From: JARBAU01 sp029237525
GTDB lineage: Archaea > Thermoproteota > Nitrososphaeria > Nitrososphaerales > Nitrososphaeraceae
Assembly: GCA_036555705.1 (NCBI GenBank)
Contig: DATBKT010000087.1
Span: forward strand, 124,001-188,000
Length of the DNA stretch: 64,000 nt
Direction of reading: 5' to 3'
Part shown: piece after piece, positions 34,666-44,594 of the stretch
How the letters are laid out: every line of letters starts with the position of its first letter
How positions within the stretch are numbered: position 1 is the stretch's first letter
The notes under the pieces: generated by a model
Databases searched by the model: none
What the model saw: only the letters and a program-made list of their open reading frames with translations
What the model was told of the DNA's origin: nothing
Program-made: the position numbers and the translations under genes

Positions 34666-35841
34666 TTGAAAAAATCAGTCTTCACGTCTGAAAATCCAGT
34701 TCGCATCGGAATTATAGGAGGTGGACAACTTGGAAAAATGCTATGTCAGGAGGCAAAACGTATGTCCATGAATGTTGTAATACTAGATCCGGATCCGAAT
34801 TGTCCAGCAGCTAAACTGTGCGATGATTTGATAGTTTCAGACTTTAAGAATGGCTCTTCGCTCAAATCGTTAGCAAGCAAATCAGATTTGATAACTTATG
34901 AAATCGAACTAACCAATACAGCTGTGCTAAGAGAGTTGGGATTAAAAAAACACAAAATTAATCCATCGCCTGAATCACTGTACATAATTCAAAACAAGTA
35001 TAGACAGAAGACATTTATGGAGAAAAATATGATTCCAATTCCAAATTTTGCCTTCGTAAATTCGAAGGAGGACGTAATTCGAAATGCAAAAGCCTATGGT
35101 TTTCCGGTCATTCTCAAAGCATGCGAAGATGGTTATGATGGGAGGGGGAACTATTTGATAAGATCCCACGATGACATTGACAATGCTTTAAAATATTTTG
35201 CCGGAAGACAGTGTATGCTTGAAGAGTATGTCAAGTTTGAAAAGGAAATATCGGTAATGGTTGCAAGAAATATGAGCGGACAGATCGAATGCTTTCCAGT
35301 GGCTGAAAATCGGCACAAGCAGGGAATCCTAGATAGAACTATAGTTCCGGGTCGAGTTTCTGATAAAGTCAAGAAAAGGGCTAGAAAAATTGCTTGCGAC
35401 ATAATGAATGTATTTGGAACTGCCGGAATATTCGGAATAGAAATGTTCGTAACCGCTGATGAAAAGGTATTACTAAACGAAATTGCCCCTCGTCCACACA
35501 ATTCTGGGCACTACACTATAGAAGCGGCCTCGATTTCTCAATTTGAACAACATCTGCGAGCGATCCTGAACCTTCCACTATCTAAGCCTGAACTATTATC
35601 TTCCGCAACAATGTACAACATTTTAGGGCCTGAAGGTTTCCAAGGTGAATATACCCTAAAAGGGATAAAATCACTCTTTGCAATCCCAAGTGTAACACTT
35701 CATCTCTATGGGAAACCTGTAACTAAGCCTCGCAGAAAGCTTGGTCATATAACAGCTCTTTCGAGTTCTTTGACACAATCTATTCGAAGAGCAGAAGATG
35801 CCAGTCGAACGTTGAAAATAGTTAAGGCAAAGTTTAGGTGA
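34666..35841 (+). CDS. purK: 5-(carboxyamino)imidazole ribonucleotide synthase
   Basis: ATP-grasp enzyme carboxylating AIR to N5-CAIR. 391 aa, TTG start. GIIGGGQLGKMLCQEAKRM begins the protein, PVILKACEDGYDGRGNYLI is the ATP-binding core, and EIAPRPHNSGHYTIEA is the family signature. purE begins 6 bp later, so the two consecutive steps are translated together. Confidence 0.96.
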   Translation: MKKSVFTSENPVRIGIIGGGQLGKMLCQEAKRMSMNVVILDPDPNCPAAKLCDDLIVSDFKNGSSLKSLASKSDLITYEIELTNTAVLRELGLKKHKINPSPESLYIIQNKYRQKTFMEKNMIPIPNFAFVNSKEDVIRNAKAYGFPVILKACEDGYDGRGNYLIRSHDDIDNALKYFAGRQCMLEEYVKFEKEISVMVARNMSGQIECFPVAENRHKQGILDRTIVPGRVSDKVKKRARKIACDIMNVFGTAGIFGIEMFVTADEKVLLNEIAPRPHNSGHYTIEAASISQFEQHLRAILNLPLSKPELLSSATMYNILGPEGFQGEYTLKGIKSLFAIPSVTLHLYGKPVTKPRRKLGHITALSSSLTQSIRRAEDASRTLKIVKAKFR

Positions 35842-35847
35842 TCGGGA

Positions 35848-36342
35848 TTGACGAATATTGAAGTAGGTATTTTGATGGGTAGTGAGTCTGATCTCAAAGT
35901 GATGTCAGAAGCCGCAGACATTATGAAGATTTTTGATATAAAATATGAACTCAGGATAGTTTCGGCCCACAGGACTACTAATAAAATGATAGAGTATGCT
36001 AGGACTTGCAAGTCACGCGGAATAAGAGTGATCATAGCTGGGGCTGGAGGTGCAGCTCATCTACCGGGAATGTTAGCATCGTTAACAACGGTGCCTGTGA
36101 TCGGTGTTCCTATCAGAATTTCATTCGATGGTATGGATTCTCTTTTCTCAATTGTGCAAATGCCGTTTGGTGTACCTGTAGCTACGGTGGCAGTCAACGG
36201 TTCTAAGAATGCTGGCCTTTTGGCTTGCCAAATTCTTGCTATTAAAGACGAAGCATTATTTGAGAAGCTTTATGATTACAGAAGAGATATGGAGAAGAAT
36301 GTATTACGGAATGCAGAAGAAGCTGAAAAAAAGTTGAATTAG
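35848..36342 (+). CDS. purE: N5-carboxyaminoimidazole ribonucleotide mutase
   Basis: Moves the carboxyl group of N5-CAIR to give CAIR. 164 aa, TTG start. GSESDLKVMSEA, VSAHRTTNKM (catalytic His) and IAGAGGAAHLPGMLA are diagnostic of class I PurE, consistent with the adjacent purK. Directly downstream of purK with a 6-bp gap. Ends convergently with purF. Confidence 0.96.
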   Translation: MTNIEVGILMGSESDLKVMSEAADIMKIFDIKYELRIVSAHRTTNKMIEYARTCKSRGIRVIIAGAGGAAHLPGMLASLTTVPVIGVPIRISFDGMDSLFSIVQMPFGVPVATVAVNGSKNAGLLACQILAIKDEALFEKLYDYRRDMEKNVLRNAEEAEKKLN

Positions 36343-36378
36343 GTCGATTTATCTTACCTGGGGAGCGAAATAATGCCT

Positions 36379-37812
36379 TCATTCTTCTCCCTTCATCTGC
36401 TTCCTAGTTTTAAATATCGGCTTAATTCCGAGTGATGTATAGTCCCCAGTTGAACAAGTGAAGCATAACTCGTCTTCAGGAATTCCGATGGCTTGGGCTA
36501 ATGTTGAATTGTCGTTATATGCTGTGAAGTCAGCACCAATGACTTTTGATATACGCTGACCGATCTTTTCTGTGGATGTTTCATTACTCGTCTGTTGAAA
36601 TGCAATTAGTTCTTCCTGAGATGGAAAATCAATTCCTGCGTAACAGGGAAATCGAATAGGCGGATACGTAACTATCATACTAATTTCTTGCGCACCAGCA
36701 GCTCGTAACATTCTCACAATTGAATGAGAGCTAGTGCCTCTAACGATGCTGTCGTCTATGACTACAACCTTTTTCTTCTGTATAACTTCTTTAATTGGTA
36801 TAATTCCTTTATTGATCTCCACCCTAGTCTCCCCGTAAGGTTCAATGAAACTACGCATAGAACCCTTCTTGCTATACCTATTTTTTAGTAGCCCTTCTTC
36901 AAATGACAAACCTAACGCCTCTGAGTATCCGAGTGCTGCTGGTCTAGCAGAATCAGGGACTGGAATCACTAAATCAGCATCTACAGGATATTTTTTTGCA
37001 AGCAATTGTCCAATTCGTTTACGAGCCACATACACATTAACCCCTTCCATAATACTGGTTGGATGCGCAAAGTAAGTAAATTCAAAAGCGCAATGAGAAT
37101 GAGGTTCTTGTGCAAATAGCTCACTTTTAAGACCAGCCTTGTCAAGTTTTATGATTTCTCCAGGTTGTATATCTCGTAATAACTTTGCACCAACTGCAGA
37201 AAAAGCGCATGATTCCGACGCGATCATATAGGTATTCGTTTCTTCATGAATTCCCAGAACTAAGGGCCTAAAACCCTTGGGATCTCTAGCAGCATATACT
37301 GAGCCATTGTCTGTCAGGAACATGAAGCAAAAAGATCCGATCATCTCGCCTTTCAGAATGGAAATAGAATCCCTCATGCTATGATTATTATCTAAATGCA
37401 TGATTAGTCTCTGAGCAGCGATAAGAGTATCACTCATTGTATGGGGCGTAAACGTACAACCTCCAACCATGCCAGAAAGCTCTTCTACGTTAGCTATTGT
37501 ACCATTATGGGCTATGCACAGATCCTTTACTTTTATAGGCTGGGCATTGCTTAATGTACTCTTGCCAAAAGTGGAGTATCTAACATGGCCAATAGCAATA
37601 TGAGATCTAAATTTCTTGGAAATGCTTCTGAATTCAGCGGCAGAAGCGGATACTAGACCTAGTCTTTTGAATGGTGGTTTCTCAGGTACGGCAATCCCCC
37701 AAGCTTCCTGACCACGGTGTTGCAGCGCCCGTAAGCAATCGATTACAAGAGGAGTGACATTATCACCGCTTATTGAAAATGCACCAAATACGCCGCAATT
37801 CTCATGCACCAT
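36379..37812 (-). CDS. purF: Amidophosphoribosyltransferase
   Basis: First committed purine step: PRPP plus glutamine to phosphoribosylamine. The glutamine-amidotransferase Cys lies at residue 6 in MVHENCGVFGAF; removal of a short leader would expose it. RALQHRGQE follows. The PRTase domain shows KKKVVVIDDSIVRGTSS. I chose the ATG at 37812 because it puts the least leader before the Cys; an upstream GTG at 37824 is possible. The C-terminus has Cys residues (ELCFTCSTG) as in iron-sulfur-bearing PurFs. purL lies 200 bp upstream on the same strand. Confidence 0.95.
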   Translation of the reverse strand: MVHENCGVFGAFSISGDNVTPLVIDCLRALQHRGQEAWGIAVPEKPPFKRLGLVSASAAEFRSISKKFRSHIAIGHVRYSTFGKSTLSNAQPIKVKDLCIAHNGTIANVEELSGMVGGCTFTPHTMSDTLIAAQRLIMHLDNNHSMRDSISILKGEMIGSFCFMFLTDNGSVYAARDPKGFRPLVLGIHEETNTYMIASESCAFSAVGAKLLRDIQPGEIIKLDKAGLKSELFAQEPHSHCAFEFTYFAHPTSIMEGVNVYVARKRIGQLLAKKYPVDADLVIPVPDSARPAALGYSEALGLSFEEGLLKNRYSKKGSMRSFIEPYGETRVEINKGIIPIKEVIQKKKVVVIDDSIVRGTSSHSIVRMLRAAGAQEISMIVTYPPIRFPCYAGIDFPSQEELIAFQQTSNETSTEKIGQRISKVIGADFTAYNDNSTLAQAIGIPEDELCFTCSTGDYTSLGIKPIFKTRKQMKGEE

Positions 37813-38024
37813 TACTAATACCACGAAAATTTATTTGATTCATACTGCAACTGAATTCGTATGACGTGAATAAACACAACCTGCAATCTTTGCCAACCAA
37901 AGGTAAGTTGATTTCTCGTAATTGACTAAAAAATGTGTCGTATTAATCAATTTAGAATATTTTTGAATAGATACGATACTTTTAAATAAATATCTCCAAC
38001 TTCGAGATTCGCCCATAGGAATAC

Positions 38025-40226
38025 TCAATCAACGGGAGTGCGCTCCATGATCGTCCCCAGATTCTCATAGCTATCAGTTATATTTTTTTGAGTTAGAATC
38101 ACTGGAGAATTGAGCTTGCTATGATGCAGAAAAGATTCTGACCCATTATTGGTGGTCATTCCTATTTCCGAGAATTCCAAGCCACTTATTGCCGATAGCA
38201 TAGTATTAAGCCTCTTTCTCTTATTGGTACTCAAAATGTATCGAGAGGGTGTCTCAGAGAATAAAAGATTAGAAATACTGGAGCATGAGTTAGGTATCTT
38301 GTCCAGATCTACCTGGAAGTTATTACCGCCACGCATGGCCATCTCACACAAGGTTATAGCAAGACCTCCCTTCGAGCAATCATGGAGAGAGCTTACGACA
38401 TCCTCCCGAATTAGCCTTAGGACTGCTTTAGCATTTCGCATGTCATCATTCAAATCTACAATTGGTACTTTTCCATTTCCAGCACGGCCAGTAGTCTCAT
38501 AAAATTCCGAACCTCCCATCTCATCCTTGGTGTTACCAATTATAAAAATCGATTCTTCAGAGCCGAATCTTGGCATCATAATCCATTCAGACCGGTCAAT
38601 CAGTCCAATTGAGCCGATTACTGGCGAATGTTTTATGGGACCCAGATTGTTCTCGTTATAAAAGCTAACCTTGCCGCCAACGACGGGTAATCTCATGAAC
38701 TCGCAGTAATTGATAATCGCTCTAACGGATTGCTTGAAAGCCCAGAAGATGTGAGCATTTTCTGGACTACCAAACTGTAGGTGATCAATGATAGCCAATG
38801 GTTTGCCACCGGTAGAAATAATGTTTCTACACACTTCTGATAAAATGCACATTGTACCATGATATGGATCTAAATCGCACTGTTTTGAATTGCCATCAAG
38901 TTTGACTGCTAGATATTTTCCATTCTCTAATCTTAGAACACTTGAATCTGCAGTACCAGGCTTCAATACCGTCCTGATACCAACTTCATGATCGAATTGT
39001 TCATAAATCCATTTCTTGCTAGCGATGTTAGGATTAGCGAGCACTTTGAGGATGCTTTTGTAAAGGTCACTAGGACGCTCACGGAAGTACAAATTTCGAT
39101 CCTCTGACTTAGATTCAGGAGGGATTGTGTCTCTGTCAATTAGTGGTGCACGACATATTAACTCAGAAGGCAAATTCATAATCACGTCACCCGCGTATTT
39201 GATGACCAAGTTTTTACCTTCAATTACTGACCCTATATTGGAATAGCTTAAGTTGTATTTACTTAGAATTTCTGTTAGATATGCTTGATTAGTCTGACTA
39301 GTAATAACAAGCATTCGTTCTTGAGACTCGGATAAAATGATTTCTGAAGGCGACATTCCATCCTCTTTGACATGTACTTTCGATAGATCAACCTCTAGTC
39401 CTTTTGATATAGTTTCTGAAATCTCTGAAAGGCAGCAAGAAAGCCCTCCACCGCCAAGATCTTTCATAGCATTTACACAACCTCTATCAACTGCCTCTAA
39501 TACTGCTTCAATTAGTAGCTTCTCCGTGAATGGGTCTGGTATCTGCACTGCGGATCGATCTTCTCCACTTAGCTTCTTTGAAGCAAATGAAGAACCATGG
39601 ATGCCGTCTCTTCCTGTCGCACCTCCTACCAAGAAAACTATATCTCGTTTATTAGATCGGTTTCGAATAATCTTCTCTCGCTTGCTAATTCCGATAGCAG
39701 CTACGTCGACCAAGCAGTAATTACTAAACCCTCGGTCAAATTCAACCTCTCCTCCGACAGTAGGAACGCCTATACAATTCCCATAATCGGCTATACCTTT
39801 GGTAACGTTTCGTAATAGCCATCTGGAACTCTGTGAATATCTTTTATTTGCATTATCTAATGGATAAAATCTAAGTGCATTAAGTAAAGCAATAGGCCTG
39901 GCACCAAGTGATAAGATATCTCTGATTACGCCACCTACTCCAGTCGCCGAGCCACCATACGGTTCAACAGCAGATGGATGATTGTGACTTTCAATATGTA
40001 TTGCAAGTACATACCCTAGACCTATATCCAGCAGGGCAGCGTCTGACGCAAGTCCAGGTATAACAAATTTGCTCCGATTAGGAAATTTTCTGATGAGCTT
40101 TTTTGAAGATTTGTAGGAACAATGTTCAGACCATTCGGCGCTTACTACGTCGAGTTCGAACGCACTAGGTTTACGACCCAATTTTTTTCTCAGATATTTG
40201 GTTTCACCAGCTGTAAGTTCGGACAT
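38025..40226 (-). CDS. purL: Phosphoribosylformylglycinamidine synthase subunit PurL
   Basis: Synthetase subunit of the three-part FGAM synthase (PurL-PurQ-PurS). 733 aa, typical of small PurL. SAEWSEHCSYKSSKK near the N-terminus carries the catalytic His; SHNHPSAVEPYGGSATGVGG is the second hallmark; two internally repeated AIRS-like halves are visible (FSLHDCSKGG near the C-terminus). Its partners PurQ (21 bp upstream) and PurS (41171) are on the same strand. Confidence 0.96.
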   Translation of the reverse strand: MSELTAGETKYLRKKLGRKPSAFELDVVSAEWSEHCSYKSSKKLIRKFPNRSKFVIPGLASDAALLDIGLGYVLAIHIESHNHPSAVEPYGGSATGVGGVIRDILSLGARPIALLNALRFYPLDNANKRYSQSSRWLLRNVTKGIADYGNCIGVPTVGGEVEFDRGFSNYCLVDVAAIGISKREKIIRNRSNKRDIVFLVGGATGRDGIHGSSFASKKLSGEDRSAVQIPDPFTEKLLIEAVLEAVDRGCVNAMKDLGGGGLSCCLSEISETISKGLEVDLSKVHVKEDGMSPSEIILSESQERMLVITSQTNQAYLTEILSKYNLSYSNIGSVIEGKNLVIKYAGDVIMNLPSELICRAPLIDRDTIPPESKSEDRNLYFRERPSDLYKSILKVLANPNIASKKWIYEQFDHEVGIRTVLKPGTADSSVLRLENGKYLAVKLDGNSKQCDLDPYHGTMCILSEVCRNIISTGGKPLAIIDHLQFGSPENAHIFWAFKQSVRAIINYCEFMRLPVVGGKVSFYNENNLGPIKHSPVIGSIGLIDRSEWIMMPRFGSEESIFIIGNTKDEMGGSEFYETTGRAGNGKVPIVDLNDDMRNAKAVLRLIREDVVSSLHDCSKGGLAITLCEMAMRGGNNFQVDLDKIPNSCSSISNLLFSETPSRYILSTNKRKRLNTMLSAISGLEFSEIGMTTNNGSESFLHHSKLNSPVILTQKNITDSYENLGTIMERTPVD

Positions 40227-40247
40227 TTCATATTCCTCAGAGAAAGC

Positions 40248-40931
40248 TTAATGCCACAACAGATGATTTCTTAAAGATTCGAATACACCGGATCCTTCTG
40301 GTCGTATATCTTGATCCATTTGAATCCAGACTGCTCTCTCAGGGTGAGGCATCATACCCATTACATTACCTTGCTCGTTACAAACAGCTGCAACATTATT
40401 CATCGATCCATTGATGTCATTCTGTGCATATCTAATAACAATCTGATTGTTTCTCTCAAGTTTTCTATAGGCTCGATTATCAATCACGTATCGGCCTTGG
40501 CCATGAGCAACTGGAATCGATATAGATTCATCCTTTTTGAACATGGTTGTAAATGGAGTAGAATTATTTTTTACCACAAGCCTCGCTGATTTACATACAA
40601 ATTTGTGAGAAGAATTAACTGTCAAAGCGCCAGGAAGAAGACTAGATTCAACTAGGATTTGAAATCCATTACAAATCCCCAAAATCGGCAAATTCTCTTC
40701 AGAAATTTTTTTCAATTCTCTGATGACTGGGCTATGGGCAGCGATTGCCCCGGCTCTTAAGCTATCACCATAAGTAAATCCACCAGGAATTATGAAAGCA
40801 TCATACCCTCTTAGATCATTCTTAGTGTGCCAAACTAGCTCAGGTTCCAATCCCGAAAATTTTGAAAGAACTGTAAAGACATCCCTTTCACAATTGCTGC
40901 CTGGAAAAACTAGTATACCAACGCGGGACAT
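40248..40931 (-). CDS. purQ: Phosphoribosylformylglycinamidine synthase subunit PurQ
   Basis: Glutaminase subunit supplying ammonia to PurL. 227 aa from the ATG at 40931 (MSRVGILVFPGSNCERD); a TTG at 40946 would add five residues. Class I amidotransferase triad: Cys in ILGICNGFQIL, His and Glu in MPHPERA. It is immediately upstream of purL on the same strand. Confidence 0.95.
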   Translation of the reverse strand: MSRVGILVFPGSNCERDVFTVLSKFSGLEPELVWHTKNDLRGYDAFIIPGGFTYGDSLRAGAIAAHSPVIRELKKISEENLPILGICNGFQILVESSLLPGALTVNSSHKFVCKSARLVVKNNSTPFTTMFKKDESISIPVAHGQGRYVIDNRAYRKLERNNQIVIRYAQNDINGSMNNVAAVCNEQGNVMGMMPHPERAVWIQMDQDIRPEGSGVFESLRNHLLWH

Positions 40932-41170
40932 GATCCTTAGTTGCAATCAATACGAATTTATTAATTTCCTTCTAACTCACAAATTTAAGCTGAAGAAATT
41001 GAATCTGTCTAGAAGGCATACCTACGAAATTGCAAAATAAGATTTAATTTAAACCCCTCTATTTTCCAGTTAGATATTATGAAGACACTATTTCACGATG
41101 CTATTGCCCAACTATAATTAAATCCACCTCGTGTTTAAGAGGAACAGGCAGTCTAACAATGAATCACTCA

Positions 41171-41455
41171 TTACGGAAGGGATTTCACAACATTCACCGT
41201 ACAAGAACTTATAATTGGATTAAATATCCTCAGTTTTTCACATATCTTCATAACCATTTTCTCTGCTTGTTTTGGATTTTTAGCTCTTACTATCATTTTT
41301 AATGACTTTGCTGTTCGAACTGACTCCACTACGGAATATCCCTCTTCCATTATTAAGTCACGCAGAATTGTTTCACCTTCGGGATCGCTAACATAGGGCT
41401 TATTTTCAATATTAACGAGTACTATAAATCTTGACTTGGATGTATTGGTGTTCAT
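41171..41455 (-). CDS. purS: Phosphoribosylformylglycinamidine synthase subunit PurS
   Basis: 94-aa small subunit bridging PurL and PurQ. The SDPEGETILRDLIMEEGYSV stretch (partner of the usual DPQGxAI-x-x-L pattern), V-R-T-A-K and the terminal NPIISSCTV correspond to the PurS fold. It is about 240 bp upstream of purQ on the same strand, so the order purS-purQ-purL-purF could be one long unit or two. Confidence 0.87.
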   Translation of the reverse strand: MNTNTSKSRFIVLVNIENKPYVSDPEGETILRDLIMEEGYSVVESVRTAKSLKMIVRAKNPKQAEKMVMKICEKLRIFNPIISSCTVNVVKSLP

Positions 41456-41555
41456 ATATCATATGTATAAAAATAGGTTTTAATTAAAGAAAATTTCAAG
41501 CTGATAACGTATTAATAACCTCATATCGGAAGAACTCGATCAACATCGAAAGCCT

Positions 41556-41630
41556 GGTCATGTAGCTCAGCCTGGTCAGAGCGAAGGTTTTGTAAACCTT
41601 AGGTCGTGGGTCCAAATCCCACCATGACCT
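41556..41630 (+). tRNA. tRNA-Thr (TGT), no intron
   Basis: Acceptor GGTCATG (41556-41562) pairs with CATGACC (41623-41629), discriminator T 41630. The D arm is GCTC/GAGC, the T arm GTGGG/TCCAAAT/CCCAC, and the anticodon stem AAGGT/ACCTT holds loop TTTGTAA, anticodon TGT at 41591-41593. All positions are filled without an intron (75 nt). Confidence 0.95.
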
Positions 41631-41725
41631 TTGAATATATTGTATCTTCGCCTTTTTCGTATCAAGAGAAAAACAGACATATTGAAAAGGCTTCTTGATA
41701 AGAATTCTACTTAAGCAATGAAGTA

Positions 41726-41734
41726 TTTATAAAA
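41726..41734 (+). promoter_or_regulatory. Probable TATA box of purC
   Basis: TTTATAAAA, 22-30 bp before the TTG start at 41756. The spacing supports that TTG as start of a leaderless message. Confidence 0.45.
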
Positions 41735-41755
41735 TGCCCACTTAGAGGTACGGAG

Positions 41756-42586
41756 TTGAAACTCATACGACGAGGCAAGGTCAAAGATATTTATGAATTA
41801 GAGAATGGTCATTTGCTACTTCATTTTTCAGATCGCATATCGGCATTCGATGTCAAAATGACAACGATGATACCACAAAAAGGAAGGATCTTATGCCGCT
41901 TTGCTAAATTTTGGTTCGAATATCTTGATTTTCCGAATCATATGCTATCAGTCCCAAGGGAAGATATGATGGAGGTCCAGAAGCTAAGCATTATACCTCT
42001 CGAATTTGTAGTAAGAGGATACTTGTATGGTAGTCTTTTTGAGAGATTCAAGGATAGGGATAACACTGGAGGTTTGTTTGATGATTCATTCAAACCCGTC
42101 AAAGCAGCAAAATTACCTCATCCGCTCCTGGATACTTCAACTAAATCTGAACTGCATGATCTCCCTATCAACAAAAAGCAAATTTTGGAGGATGAACTAC
42201 TGACTGCAAGAGATTTTGAATTCCTCGAACACGAGTCGATCTTATTGTACAAAAAAATGAATACGCTTGCCGAGAAGGCTAAGTTCATAATTGCTGACGT
42301 AAAGTTTGAGTTCGGTAGAGATGTTGATAATAAAATAATTCTTGCAGATTCGATAGGTCCTGACGAATTTAGACTTTGGTTAATGTCCAACTATGTTGTA
42401 GGACATGATCAAATCAGCTACGATAAGCAGATTCTTAGAGATTGGCTAAAAAGTACCGGTCGTTTACAGCAGATACAGAGTAATTCGTTCAGACCTGATA
42501 CACTTGAAGTGCCACCTGAAATTACCGAGGAAATAATTAGAAGGTATAATTTTGCACTTAACGAGATTTCTACACAGGCAGAGTGA
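41756..42586 (+). CDS. purC: Phosphoribosylaminoimidazole-succinocarboxamide synthase
   Basis: Joins aspartate to CAIR with ATP. 276 aa, TTG start. RRGKVKDIYEL at the N-terminus, LLLHFSDRISAFDVKM, FVVRGYLYGSLF and the ADVKFEFGRD motif are diagnostic SAICAR synthetase features. It stands apart on the plus strand from the purSQLF run, downstream of tRNA-Thr, with its own TATA box. Confidence 0.96.
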   Translation: MKLIRRGKVKDIYELENGHLLLHFSDRISAFDVKMTTMIPQKGRILCRFAKFWFEYLDFPNHMLSVPREDMMEVQKLSIIPLEFVVRGYLYGSLFERFKDRDNTGGLFDDSFKPVKAAKLPHPLLDTSTKSELHDLPINKKQILEDELLTARDFEFLEHESILLYKKMNTLAEKAKFIIADVKFEFGRDVDNKIILADSIGPDEFRLWLMSNYVVGHDQISYDKQILRDWLKSTGRLQQIQSNSFRPDTLEVPPEITEEIIRRYNFALNEISTQAE

Positions 42587-42624
42587 TTAGAGCAGCAGCA
42601 TTCCTGCACCTCAAGTTATACTTA

Positions 42625-43044
42625 TTATTCAGAGAATATTTTCAGTAGTCCTTTGCATGAAGGATCCTGTAACTGCTTTATCATGTCCACAGGCAAGTCA
42701 ACTGATGCTTTATCGCAATTAATGCATAGAGTTCTGGATGAGATAAAATTTGATTTCCTCATAACGATATCCGTTTGACTTGATAGAGACAAATTCTTAT
42801 CTCCGGTGCCAATGATTATTGTTGCGATGCTCCCGACCGAAATTTCGATCATGATTCTGCTATGATCATTTTGTATCCTTTTTTTCAAAGGTTCGCTTAG
42901 ATCCCTGCAAGCCTTGCTTGCCTTTACGCCCAAAATGCAATCGCCCCGGAGGCTTAGATGTGAATCTGTAGTAACTTCAATTGTTTTTCGATGCAGACAC
43001 CTCACATTTGGGTGACCGTAAAAGATTATTTCATCCTCAGGCAT
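42625..43044 (-). CDS. DUF371 family protein
   Basis: 139 aa. The FYGHPNVRCLHRKTIEVTTD opening, followed by LRGDCILGVKASKAC, matches the archaeal DUF371/COG2090 family. No biochemical function is established that I know of. Two cysteines in LCINCDKAS may bind a metal. Lies between convergent purC and divergent psmA. Confidence 0.85.
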   Translation of the reverse strand: MPEDEIIFYGHPNVRCLHRKTIEVTTDSHLSLRGDCILGVKASKACRDLSEPLKKRIQNDHSRIMIEISVGSIATIIIGTGDKNLSLSSQTDIVMRKSNFISSRTLCINCDKASVDLPVDMIKQLQDPSCKGLLKIFSE

Positions 43045-43132
43045 TTCTGAAGCATGACGTGGGTGATAATATGAGATATAAAAATAATGAAGGTAAACTT
43101 AAATTAAACTCTAGAAAGAAGTAAAAAATGTA

Positions 43133-43876
43133 TTGTTACCAGCAGCAGCAGGATATGATAGGGCGATTACTGTATTTTCTCCAGATGGTAGACTTTATCA
43201 AGTTGAATATGCAATAGAAACTGTAAGAAGAGGCACCCTTGCTATCGGAATAAAAAGCAAAGGGGGAGTTATATTAGCTGTAGAGGAAAAGGCACGAAAG
43301 CTCCAAATTTCAAACGTGACCCAAAAAATATTTCAAGTGGATGACCACATAGGGGTGGCAGCAGCAGGGTATATCCCTGACGCACGAACTCAGGTTGATC
43401 ATGCCAGATTTTTCGCACAAAGCAATCGGTTAATTTATGATGAGCCTGTTGACGTGGAAGGGGTTGCTAAAAACATTGCAGACATGGCTCAACAGTTCAC
43501 CCAATATGCGGGAGTACGGCCCTTCGGTGTAGCACTTATTCTTGCCGGCGTCGATGCCAATGGCGCTTCGCTTTACCTGACAGATCCAAGCGGCACATAT
43601 ATCGGATATGATGCCGTTGCAATTGGTGCGGGGAGCGATCAAGTTACAGAATTTCTCGAGAAAAATTATAAAAATGACATGACCATGGAAGAAGGTGCAG
43701 CATTAGCTATGGAATCGATTTATCTTGTGAGTGAAGAAAAGACTGGAACTAGGCATATTAAAATGGCGATGATAGGTAACGAGGACAAAATTATGAGAAA
43801 GATTGAGGAACAAGAAATAGAAAAGTATGCGTCATTCTCAAGAGAACGACAATCGCAGGATCAACCAAGTAAATAG
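43133..43876 (+). CDS. psmA: Proteasome alpha subunit
   Basis: Outer-ring subunit of the archaeal 20S proteasome; gates the chamber and docks the PAN/Cdc48-type ATPase. 247 aa, TTG start. GYDRAITVFSPDGRLYQVEYA is the alpha-type signature near the N-terminus. The alpha subunit has no catalytic Thr, as seen here. A run of Glu/Lys at the end is typical. First of a plus-strand series leading to a redoxin and a SPOUT enzyme. Confidence 0.96.
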   Translation: MLPAAAGYDRAITVFSPDGRLYQVEYAIETVRRGTLAIGIKSKGGVILAVEEKARKLQISNVTQKIFQVDDHIGVAAAGYIPDARTQVDHARFFAQSNRLIYDEPVDVEGVAKNIADMAQQFTQYAGVRPFGVALILAGVDANGASLYLTDPSGTYIGYDAVAIGAGSDQVTEFLEKNYKNDMTMEEGAALAMESIYLVSEEKTGTRHIKMAMIGNEDKIMRKIEEQEIEKYASFSRERQSQDQPSK

Positions 43877-43931
43877 TTGCTTTGAAATATAGTCTGACAA
43901 ATAGCGAAACGGATTATGCTGTATCTGGCCC

Positions 43932-44594
43932 ATGAATAATTTAATTGGTAAAAGAGCACCAAATCTTCAGGTTTCGGATTGGATACAAGGAAAACCAACT
44001 AATATCGATAAGGAAAGAGATAATGTAATTCTAGTTGAGGTATTCCAAGTTAATTGTCCTGGCTGTTTTATTTATAGTATTCCAGAATGTATAAGACTAT
44101 TTAATCAATTTGCAAATAACAATTTTAAGATTTTAGGCATGGCTACAGCTTTTGAGGATTTCGATAAGAATAATCTGGAAAATTTGAAGAGACTTGTATA
44201 TAAAGGAGAAGTAATAGGCGAGACTCAAAGAGTGCTTTCACAATACGGTAAGTTAAGGAATGAGAACGAGTTGACGTATCGCATACCTTTTTCAGTAGCA
44301 ATGGATGCTTTGCATAGGTTAGATACTAACTTATCAGAAAGCAGGGTGTTGGATTTCGTTGAAGCAAAAGTAGCGGATTTCAGGTCGTATGACGAGAAGG
44401 AAAGGCAAAGGATCATAGCAAACGTTAAGCAATATCTTCGGGCAAAAATCTATACAGCAAAGACTTTTGAGCAGTACGAGTTGAAAGGAACTCCATCTAG
44501 TATTCTGATAGATAGAAAGGGAATAGTGCAGGACATAAGTTTTGGTGCTACGAATTCTTTAGAGGTTCATATCGAACAACTGTTGAAAGAGTAA
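43932..44594 (+). CDS. Thioredoxin-like/redoxin domain protein
   Basis: 220 aa. N-terminal APNLQVSDWIQG resembles peroxiredoxin/TlpA proteins; the redox motif is NCPGC at about residues 38-42 (CPGC) followed by a proline-containing helix, and the C-terminal KGTPSSILIDRKGIVQDISFG carries the cis-Pro. A long helical insertion (about 60-165) lies between. Likely cytosolic: no signal peptide. Partner unknown; downstream gene starts immediately (adjacent stop and ATG). Confidence 0.78.
   Translation: MNNLIGKRAPNLQVSDWIQGKPTNIDKERDNVILVEVFQVNCPGCFIYSIPECIRLFNQFANNNFKILGMATAFEDFDKNNLENLKRLVYKGEVIGETQRVLSQYGKLRNENELTYRIPFSVAMDALHRLDTNLSESRVLDFVEAKVADFRSYDEKERQRIIANVKQYLRAKIYTAKTFEQYELKGTPSSILIDRKGIVQDISFGATNSLEVHIEQLLKE

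Noticed and set aside
37840..38028. 62-codon minus-strand frame between purF and purL
   Set aside because: It fills the gap by chance, overlaps the purL stop and shows no family features.
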